Assembly: GCA_002428605.1 (NCBI GenBank)
Contig: DIXH01000031.1
Coordinates: 43,289-61,400 of the forward strand
Length of the DNA stretch: 18,112 bases
Reading direction: 5' to 3'
Source of the DNA: Clostridiaceae bacterium UBA6085
GTDB taxonomy: Bacteria > Bacillota > Clostridia > Clostridiales > Clostridiaceae
Shown here: in pieces, positions 1 through 6,504 of the stretch
Numbering within the stretch: the stretch's first letter is position 1
How the letters are laid out: each line of letters starts with the position of its first letter
The notes under the pieces: model-generated
What the model saw: the letters and a program-made list of their open reading frames with translations, nothing else
Database searches by the model: none
What the model was told of the DNA's origin: nothing
Position numbers and translations under genes: made by a program

Positions 1-1079
1 TCGAGCACATGATGTTCAAGGGCACAATCTACCGCAACAACAAGAAACTGAACGAAGACCTTGAATACCTCGGCGGCGATTACAATGCCTTCACCGACTA
101 CATTTCAACCGTCTTCACCATCACAGCGCTTCAGGAGGAGATCTCCGAAGGTCTCGGAATACTGAACGAGATGGTCAGATTTCCTGCTTTTCCAGAGGAT
201 GAGATGGAGAAGGAGAAGGGAGTCGTCCTTTCAGAGCTGAAGGCAACCCTTGACGATACTGAGTCACTCACCCTAAATCTCCTTAACAGGAAGGCTTACA
301 GGAAGAGCGGACTAAGGACTGATATCCTTGGAACGAAAACCTGCATAAGCGGCTTCACAAGAAAGAAGCTTGTTGATTTCCATTCGAGGCACTATGTACC
401 TGGTAACGCGCTGCTGACCATTGTGTCACCACTTGAATACAGCCTTGTCCTGAAGATCGTCAGGGACATATTCGGTTCCTGGTCTGGCGAACCTCCACAG
501 AAGAATGAGATACAGTTCGAGAAAAACCGTCCTGGAAGGTTCAAGTCATCGAAGCCTATGGAACAATCCGCAATCGGGCTCCTATATACCTTCGAGCTTG
601 AGGAATCTGAAAAGCTTCCTTTACGCATACTCAACTACAAGCTTGGCAATTCCGCAAACTCCATGCTCTTTCGGAAGCTTCGCGAAGAGATGGGGCTCGC
701 GTACGATGCATATTCTGACCTTGACCTTACGGACAGGATCCAGAGCCTTACCATATACACCCAGGTCCATGACGACAGCACTGAAGTCGCCCTGGGGATC
801 ATCAAGGACATTACCGAGGGACTTGCAGCAGGGTCTGCAATATCCGACAGGGACCTGGAGGTCATGAAGAAGGTCATGAAGACTGGCGTGATGTCAACCC
901 TTGAAGACACCCACCACCTTTGTTCAAGCATAATGGATGACCTGATTGACGGTGAAACACCGATGAAGTTTCTTGAAGACATTGAGGACCTTGAGAAGAT
1001 CACACTGAATGACGTATCGAAGGTTGCAGCCAAAGTGCTCATGGACCCCACAATATACATACTCAGGGCAGGTGACTGA
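1..1079 (+). CDS. M16 family zinc metallopeptidase, 5'-truncated
   Basis: The reading frame is open from the window edge, with its first complete codons at position 3 reading E-H-M-M-F-K-G-T. This is the second half of the HxxEH zinc-binding and catalytic motif of M16 (insulinase/processing-peptidase-like) proteases. The true start therefore lies upstream, and roughly 60 residues are missing compared with the usual length of about 420. The downstream zinc-ligand region is visible about 70 residues later as EKGVVLSE. The C-terminal half carries a second, inactive M16-type domain without HxxEH, as in two-domain bacterial M16 enzymes. Cellular role in Clostridia is poorly defined; cytoplasmic peptide or protein turnover is an inference. 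The last codons contain the ribosome-binding site of recX, so the two genes are very likely cotranscribed. Family assignment is secure; physiological substrate is unknown. Confidence 0.93.
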   Translation, partial: EHMMFKGTIYRNNKKLNEDLEYLGGDYNAFTDYISTVFTITALQEEISEGLGILNEMVRFPAFPEDEMEKEKGVVLSELKATLDDTESLTLNLLNRKAYRKSGLRTDILGTKTCISGFTRKKLVDFHSRHYVPGNALLTIVSPLEYSLVLKIVRDIFGSWSGEPPQKNEIQFEKNRPGRFKSSKPMEQSAIGLLYTFELEESEKLPLRILNYKLGNSANSMLFRKLREEMGLAYDAYSDLDLTDRIQSLTIYTQVHDDSTEVALGIIKDITEGLAAGSAISDRDLEVMKKVMKTGVMSTLEDTHHLCSSIMDDLIDGETPMKFLEDIEDLEKITLNDVSKVAAKVLMDPTIYILRAGD

Positions 1080-1081
1080 AG

Positions 1082-1723
1082 TTGAAGATATCATCGATTG
1101 AGGACCAAAGACGGGACAAGGACAGGTCAAGACTGACAATGGATGATGGCAGTATCTATCCATGCCACAAGGAACTGATAGTGAAGATGCACCTTAAGCC
1201 AGGCATGGAAATAGACGAAGCCTCACTAAGGGAAATGGTCAGCGCTGACGAAAGACTCAGGGCCAAGGACGACGCATTCTCATTCCTCGAAAGAGGCTAC
1301 AAGACCCTTGAAGAGGTCAGACGAAGGCTTTCAGCAAAGGGCTACGACGAAGATACCATAGGTTCAGTATCAGGGCTTCTTGAAGAGTACCGCCTGGTTG
1401 ATGACGAGAGGTATGCGAAGCTATATTCGAGCGAGAAGATAAAGAAGGGCGGAGTCCTTAAGATACGTCACGAGCTACAGGCAAAGGGAATTGACAAGGA
1501 AACTATAGAGGATGCACTGGGAAGCATGTCTCCTGACGCAGAGAAGGAATCCTGCAGGTCGCAGGCAGAAAAGAAGCTTGCGCTGCTCAGGAAGAGGGAA
1601 AGCGACGAGTGGAAGCTTCGCGGAAAGCTTTACGGATTCCTTGTGAACAAAGGTTTTTCAAGGGACACAGTGTCAGCTGTATTGAGGGAGCTTCTCTCAG
1701 CTGATGAAACTGATATGGACTAA
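1082..1723 (+). CDS. recX: RecX family regulator of RecA
   Basis: The 213-residue product has the RecX core of repeated three-helix modules. The pattern AFSFLERGYKTLEEVRRRL is followed by a GLLEEYRLVDDERYAKLY block and a second repeat around KIRHELQAKGI. RecX proteins bind RecA filaments and modulate recombination and SOS activity in the cytoplasm. The start is TTG at 1082. An AGGTGA ribosome-binding site at 1070-1075 lies inside the end of the upstream protease gene and is 6 nt from this TTG, suggesting translational coupling. The gene is followed by a hairpin terminator at 1731-1776. RecX is not adjacent to recA here, which is common in Bacillota. The N-terminal 60 residues before the first repeat are less conserved. 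Confidence 0.88.
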   Translation: MKISSIEDQRRDKDRSRLTMDDGSIYPCHKELIVKMHLKPGMEIDEASLREMVSADERLRAKDDAFSFLERGYKTLEEVRRRLSAKGYDEDTIGSVSGLLEEYRLVDDERYAKLYSSEKIKKGGVLKIRHELQAKGIDKETIEDALGSMSPDAEKESCRSQAEKKLALLRKRESDEWKLRGKLYGFLVNKGFSRDTVSAVLRELLSADETDMD

Positions 1724-1730
1724 ACTTGCG

Positions 1731-1776
1731 ACAGGCTGAATTTTTATTTCAAGCCTGTCTGTTTTAATGTTTTTTA
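1731..1776 (+). terminator. Rho-independent terminator after recX
   Basis: The arms ACAGGCTGAA (1731-1740) and TTCAAGCCTGT (1748-1758) pair with one bulged base. They are followed by T-rich sequence (TGTTTTAATGTTTTTT). It lies 8 nt after the recX stop and would end the M16-recX transcript. Confidence 0.75.
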
Positions 1777-1834
1777 ACTTGAAACCCTTTCCAATTCTTA
1801 ATTATTTCCTGATAATACAAAATTTACAAATTGG

Positions 1835-1843
1835 TGCTATAAT
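1835..1843 (+). promoter_or_regulatory. Extended -10 promoter for the activase fusion gene
   Basis: TGCTATAAT is a perfect extended -10 element in an AT-rich gap. No good -35 lies 16-18 bp upstream, which extended -10 promoters tolerate. Transcription would start near 1850, giving a 5' leader of about 115 nt before the ATG at 1966. Confidence 0.55.
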
Positions 1844-1965
1844 ATATTATTATTCAATCCTTTGCTACATATTAGCGGGTATTTTCCATTAAAATCATGT
1901 TTTGCCAACTGACTATCAAAGAGAGGTGAAGGGTGCCGGGCCGCTGAGCGGATCGGGCCTAATTT
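1844..1965 (+). other. Leader of activase gene with GC-rich block and displaced Shine-Dalgarno
   Basis: The first part is AT-rich. The last 45 nt switch to GC-rich sequence. The only strong Shine-Dalgarno-like sequence, GAGAGGTGAAG (1921-1931), lies more than 30 nt before the ATG at 1966. Between them is a small hairpin, CCGC-TGA-GCGG (1941-1950 and neighbours), flanked by two copies of CGGGCC. A four-codon frame, GTG-CCG-GGC-CGC-TGA (1933-1947), is well spaced from that Shine-Dalgarno. I recognise no known riboswitch here. Confidence 0.4.
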
Positions 1966-4900
1966 ATGAAAGACAGATTGTTCATAGGTCTGGATGTGGG
2001 TTCCACAACAGTAAAGATCGCAGTCCTGGATAAGAATTCAAGACTTGCATACAGCGACTACAAAAGACATTACTCCGATATCAGGAGCACTGTAGTGGAC
2101 TGCATTAAGGATGCATACGAGGCTTTCGGGCAGCGCGAAGTCACAGTGAGCGTTACCGGCTCCGGAGGAATGTCCGTTGCAGGATGGCTTAAGATAGATT
2201 TTGTTCAGGAGGTCATTGCCTCCACCAAGGCAGTCGAGGAATTCATAGGGCATACCGACGTAGCCATAGAGCTTGGCGGAGAAGATGCCAAGATAACCTA
2301 TTTCGACGGCTCCATTGAGCAGAGGATGAACGGTACCTGCGCAGGCGGTACCGGTGCGTTCATCGACCAGATGGCAGCTCTCCTCAAGACCGATGCCACA
2401 GGGCTGAACAACCTTGCAAAAGGCTCCACATTCATATACCCGATAGCGGCAAGATGCGGCGTGTTCGCAAAGACAGACGTACAGCCACTGATCAACGAAG
2501 GCGCAAAGAAAGAGGACATAGCGGCTTCCATATTCCAGGCGGTAGTCAACCAGACCATATCAGGACTTGCCTGCGGCAAGCCCATAAAGGGCAACATCGC
2601 CTTTCTGGGAGGACCTCTTCATTTCCTGTCGGAGCTTAGGACGAGGTTCATCGAGACGCTTCACCTTTCTGAGGCGGCTGCCATTGTCCCCGAAAATGCC
2701 GAGCTCTACGTTGCCATGGGCGCTGCCCTCCATTCAAAGGAGACCTATTCCCATGACTTCCAGGTCCTGAAGGACAGGGCTGAAAAGCTCAAGGGAGTAT
2801 TCGTAAAGGAAGTCGAAAGGCTTGATCCTCTGTTTGCTGACAAGGCTGATTTTGATGCCTTCAAGGCAAGACATGACCTGGCAAAAGCAGAAAGGGCTGA
2901 CCTTTCCAGACATACCGGTCCATGCTACCTTGGTATAGACTCGGGATCAACAACATCCAAGCTCGTGCTCATGGATGATTCAAAGAGGATACTTTACTCG
3001 TATTATGGAAGCAATAAGGGAGAGCCCCTTAAGCTTATAGTATCGATACTGAAGGACCTTTATTCGAAGCTGCCTGAAGGCGCCTACATAGCAGGAAGCA
3101 CCGCTACTGGATACGGCGAAAGTCTCATGAAGGCTGCCCTGGGTGTTGATTTCGGAGAGATCGAGACAATAGCGCACTACACGGCGGCAAACCATTTCCT
3201 TGAGGGAGTGGACTTCATCCTGGACATTGGCGGCCAGGACATGAAGTGCATGAAGATCAAGGATGGAGCCATTGATTCAATAATGCTGAACGAGGCGTGC
3301 TCATCAGGGTGCGGTTCATTCATCGAGAGCTTTTCGGAATCGCTTAACTTTGACGTGAGAGACTTCTCCAGGGAAGGCCTGTTCTCGGATGAGCCTGTGG
3401 ACCTGGGATCCAGGTGCACGGTATTCATGAATTCAAGGGTCAAGCAGGCGCAAAAGGAAGGGGCTTCTGTCGGTGACATCAGCTCCGGGCTTTCCTACAG
3501 CGTTATAAAGAACGCACTGTTCAAGGTTATAAAGATCCGTAATCCTAAGGAGATGGGTGAAAAGATCATTGTCCAGGGAGGTACTTTCTACAATGACAGC
3601 GTACTCCGCGCATTTGAGAAGGTTTCCGGAAGGGATGCCGTGAGACCGGACATTGCAGGACTCATGGGAGCATTCGGTGCGGCAATCATAGCGAAGGAAA
3701 GGAATGAGGGTCAGAGGTCTACACTCCTGAAGGCTGATGAGCTTGAGCTCCTTTCACCGAGGGCTGAAATGAGGCGCTGCGGACTCTGCCTGAACAACTG
3801 CCCGCTTACCGTAAACATATTCAGGGAAGGACACGAATTCATCTCTGGCAACAGGTGCGAAAGGCCGCTTGGTGTCATAAGGAAGAATGAAGTGCCCAAC
3901 CTTTTCGAATACAAGCATGACAGGACATTTGCCTACAAGAGCCTTGAATCATCGGAGGCGACAAGGGGGACTGTGGGAATACCAAGGGTCCTCAACCTGT
4001 ACGAAAACTACCCGTTCTGGTTCACCTTCTTCACGGAGCTGAAATACAGGGTGGTCCTCTCACCGAGGTCATCAAAGAAGATCTATGAACTTGGTATGGA
4101 ATCAATACCATCTGAATCGGTTTGCTATCCCGGCAAGATAGTTCACGGACATATCGAGTGGCTGGCAAAGAAGAACGTGGACATGATCTTCTATCCTTGC
4201 ATCCCATACGAGGAGAAGGAAGACAAGGGAGCTTCAAACCACTACAACTGCCCGGTCGTGACCTCTTATCCGGAAGTCATAAAGAACAACATGGATATTA
4301 TACAGACAAATGGCCTGACATATCTGAACCCGTTCCTGAACCTGTACAAGAGAGCCGAGCTTCCTAAAAAGCTTCACTCCATATTGTCGAAGTATAGTGA
4401 CATCACACTTCATGAGGTAACCTCAGCTGTAGACAAGGCCTACGCGGAAAAGGACCAGGTAAAGGCCGATGTCCAGAGGAAGGGCGAGGAAACACTCAGG
4501 TATATGAGGGAGCATGGCCTCAAGGGGATCGTGCTTGCCGGAAGGCCTTACCATGTTGACCCTGAGATACATCACGGGATCCCTGACATAATCAGGGACT
4601 TTGGAATGGCAGTGCTAACAGAGGATTCCGTCGCACATCTGGGCAAGGTCGAAAGGCCGCTCAGGGTAATAGACCAGTGGACCTACCACAACAGGCTTTA
4701 CAGGGCTGCTTCCTTCGTTGCAGGTAGGGACGACCTTGAGCTCATTCAGCTTAACAGCTTCGGCTGCGGGCTAGATGCAGTCACTTCAGACCAGGTTGAG
4801 GAGATACTCCACAGCAAAGGCAAGCTGTATACGCTGCTCAAGATAGATGAAGGAAACAACCTGGGAGCAGCAAGGATCAGGATAAGGTCCCTTAAGGCTG

Positions 4901-6243
4901 CCATGGATGCCAGGGAGAGGAACGGCTTCGTAAGGAAGGACAGACCCATAGTCTACGGCAGACCTCAGTTCACGATAGAGATGAAGAAGACCCACACACT
5001 TCTCGCCCCCCAGATGTCACCGATACACTTCAGGTTCCTTGAGGCGGCACTCAGGGCATCGGGCTTCAATCTGGTGGTCCTTCCAAGCGATGACAGGAAT
5101 GCCATAGAGGAAGGATTGAAATATGTCAACAATGATGCATGCTATCCTTCCATAATAGTTACAGGACAGATCATAAACGCCCTGAAGAGCGGCAAATATG
5201 ACCCGGACAACACTTCCGCCCTCATAACCCAGACCGGCGGAGGCTGCAGGGCCACCAATTATGTCGGATTCATAAGGAAAGCCCTTAGGGATGCTGAATT
5301 CCCGCAGGTACCGGTAGTGCCTCTGTCTTTCCAGGGCTTCGAAAAGCATCCCGGGATGAAGCTCACCCTGGATACGATCAACCGTGTCCTTTTCGCCATA
5401 CTTTATGGCGACCTCCTCATGAGGGTCCTGTACAGGGTGAGGCCATACGAGACCATCAAGGGTTCTGCAAACGCACTTTATGAGAAATGGTCGGAAAAGC
5501 TGGAGAAGGATGTTTCAAACGGAAGCTTCCAGCTCTACAAGGATAACGTACAGGCGATAGTCAGGGATTTCGACAAGCTTGAGATAAAGAACACTGTTAA
5601 GCCGAAGGTCGGACTTGTAGGTGAGATACTTGTCAAGTTCCATCCGACTGCTAACAACAATGTGGTCGATGTCATCGAGAATGAAGGCTGTGAGGCAGTA
5701 ATGCCTGACCTCACGGACTTCTTCCTTTACAGCTCCTACAACAATATCTTCAAGAGGAAGGAGCTGGGCGGAACCCTCAAGGGTGCGGTCACGTCAAAGC
5801 TCATTATCGAGGCGATAGAGATATACAGGAAAGCCATGAGGGATGCACTTACCGAATCAGAGAGGTTCACTCCTCCTTCAAGGATCGAATCCCTTGCTGA
5901 AATGACCAAAGACGTGGTTTCAATCGGTAACCAGACCGGAGAAGGATGGTTCCTTACAGGTGAAATGCTGGAGCTCATACATTCCGGCGTTGAGAACATA
6001 GTCTGCATGCAGCCGTTTGCCTGCCTCCCTAACCACATAACAGGCAAGGGAGTCATCAAGAAGCTGAGAGAGGACAACAAGAACGTTAACATAACCGCCA
6101 TAGACTACGATCCGGGAGCCAGCGAGGTCAACCAGCTGAACAGGATCAAGCTCATGGTATCAACTGCCTTCAGGAACCTTGAAAAGAACCAGAACCTCAC
6201 TGCAGTTGAAAAGACCTTGACAATAGAGAAGAGGCACATATAA
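1966..6243 (+). CDS. Giant acyl-CoA dehydratase activase fusion (two ASKHA modules, DUF2229-like, dehydratase-like)
   Basis: This 1425-residue protein matches the large COG1924/COG3580/COG3581-type fusions of anaerobes. ASKHA ATPase module 1 (about residues 5-260) has GLDVGSTT at 8-15 and ELGGED at 102-107. Module 2 (about 320-570) repeats this with GIDSGSTT at 323-330 and DIGGQD at 420-425. Each module keeps the two cysteines expected to bridge a [4Fe-4S] cluster at an activase dimer interface: C125/C164 and C445/C484. A cysteine cluster C605-x2-C608-x3-C612 and C631 opens the DUF2229-like region. The C-terminal part (about 840-1425) has dehydratase-like motifs with C934, C1059, C1094, C1347 and C1353. 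Family knowledge says HgdC-type activases use ATP to inject a low-potential electron into a dehydratase or reductase partner. No separate partner subunit genes lie nearby, so an all-in-one redox enzyme is inferred. Substrate is unknown. ATG 1966 fits the family N-terminus; an in-frame stop at 1960 excludes upstream starts. Confidence 0.88.
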   Translation: MKDRLFIGLDVGSTTVKIAVLDKNSRLAYSDYKRHYSDIRSTVVDCIKDAYEAFGQREVTVSVTGSGGMSVAGWLKIDFVQEVIASTKAVEEFIGHTDVAIELGGEDAKITYFDGSIEQRMNGTCAGGTGAFIDQMAALLKTDATGLNNLAKGSTFIYPIAARCGVFAKTDVQPLINEGAKKEDIAASIFQAVVNQTISGLACGKPIKGNIAFLGGPLHFLSELRTRFIETLHLSEAAAIVPENAELYVAMGAALHSKETYSHDFQVLKDRAEKLKGVFVKEVERLDPLFADKADFDAFKARHDLAKAERADLSRHTGPCYLGIDSGSTTSKLVLMDDSKRILYSYYGSNKGEPLKLIVSILKDLYSKLPEGAYIAGSTATGYGESLMKAALGVDFGEIETIAHYTAANHFLEGVDFILDIGGQDMKCMKIKDGAIDSIMLNEACSSGCGSFIESFSESLNFDVRDFSREGLFSDEPVDLGSRCTVFMNSRVKQAQKEGASVGDISSGLSYSVIKNALFKVIKIRNPKEMGEKIIVQGGTFYNDSVLRAFEKVSGRDAVRPDIAGLMGAFGAAIIAKERNEGQRSTLLKADELELLSPRAEMRRCGLCLNNCPLTVNIFREGHEFISGNRCERPLGVIRKNEVPNLFEYKHDRTFAYKSLESSEATRGTVGIPRVLNLYENYPFWFTFFTELKYRVVLSPRSSKKIYELGMESIPSESVCYPGKIVHGHIEWLAKKNVDMIFYPCIPYEEKEDKGASNHYNCPVVTSYPEVIKNNMDIIQTNGLTYLNPFLNLYKRAELPKKLHSILSKYSDITLHEVTSAVDKAYAEKDQVKADVQRKGEETLRYMREHGLKGIVLAGRPYHVDPEIHHGIPDIIRDFGMAVLTEDSVAHLGKVERPLRVIDQWTYHNRLYRAASFVAGRDDLELIQLNSFGCGLDAVTSDQVEEILHSKGKLYTLLKIDEGNNLGAARIRIRSLKAAMDARERNGFVRKDRPIVYGRPQFTIEMKKTHTLLAPQMSPIHFRFLEAALRASGFNLVVLPSDDRNAIEEGLKYVNNDACYPSIIVTGQIINALKSGKYDPDNTSALITQTGGGCRATNYVGFIRKALRDAEFPQVPVVPLSFQGFEKHPGMKLTLDTINRVLFAILYGDLLMRVLYRVRPYETIKGSANALYEKWSEKLEKDVSNGSFQLYKDNVQAIVRDFDKLEIKNTVKPKVGLVGEILVKFHPTANNNVVDVIENEGCEAVMPDLTDFFLYSSYNNIFKRKELGGTLKGAVTSKLIIEAIEIYRKAMRDALTESERFTPPSRIESLAEMTKDVVSIGNQTGEGWFLTGEMLELIHSGVENIVCMQPFACLPNHITGKGVIKKLREDNKNVNITAIDYDPGASEVNQLNRIKLMVSTAFRNLEKNQNLTAVEKTLTIEKRHI

Positions 6244-6244
6244 T
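6217..6244 (+). promoter_or_regulatory. Consensus sigma-A promoter for the T-box valS-folC transcript
   Basis: TTGACA (6217-6222), a 16-bp spacer and TATAAT (6239-6244) match the vegetative consensus exactly in both boxes. The -35 lies inside the last codons of the activase gene, and the TAA stop (6241-6243) is part of the -10. Transcription would begin near 6251, just before the T-box leader. Confidence 0.85.
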
Positions 6245-6250
6245 ATAAGG

Positions 6251-6492
6251 GTATATATCAGGCATTGACGAAGAGGAGTATGCAAAGGGTCAGCGTAAAA
6301 GAGAGACCGCACAAGGCTGAAAGGCGGTCACGCAGGATTTGGCAGAAGGTAGCTTCTGAGCTTCCGGGCAGAAATTAAGTAAGTCCGGACGGTTTATTCG
6401 AACCGTTAATTTATCGAGTGCCCATGTCAGTGGGAAAAAAGGTGGTACCGCGGAGTCTTCGTCCTTTTATGGACGGGGACTCTTTTTATTTT
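6251..6492 (+). promoter_or_regulatory. T-box leader (valine specifier) upstream of valS
   Basis: The leader senses uncharged tRNA-Val and controls read-through into valS. Stem I shows the AGTA of the specifier-loop S-turn (6277-6280), the AGAGA distal motif (6300-6304) and its GACCGC/GCGGTC helix (6305-6310 with 6324-6329). The 3' side reads GAAG-GTA-GC-TTC, so the specifier is most likely GTA (6349-6351), a valine codon that fits the downstream gene. A central hairpin (ACGGTT/AACCGT, 6389-6406) follows. The T-box sequence GGTGGTACCGCGG is at 6441-6453. It overlaps a terminator: GAGTCTTCGTCC (6453-6464) pairs with GGACGGGGACTC (6471-6482), followed by TTTTT. Specifier position is inferred by analogy with other T-boxes. 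Confidence 0.93.
6453..6491 (+). terminator. T-box attenuator terminator of valS
   Basis: A 12-bp stem (two G-U pairs) with loop TTTTAT is followed by a T-tract at 6483-6487. It is mutually exclusive with the antiterminator formed by the T-box sequence, since both use the 3' end of the T-box motif region. It ends just before the valS ribosome-binding site. Confidence 0.88.
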
Positions 6493-6504
6493 AAGGAGGA
6501 TGCT

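Noticed and set aside
635..1060. Long antisense reading frames opposite the protease, activase, valS and dap genes
   Set aside because: They lie opposite well-recognised genes, lack ribosome-binding sites and show no family motifs; they follow from the codon bias of the sense strand.
1931..1960. GC-rich block before the activase gene as an intrinsic terminator
   Set aside because: The stem is only 4 bp and no T-tract follows. The CGGGCC copies are direct repeats, not inverted ones.
6418..6504. Extended N-terminus of valS starting at GTG 6418
   Set aside because: This stretch is the antiterminator and terminator of the T-box. ATG 6505 has an ideal ribosome-binding site and matches the family start.
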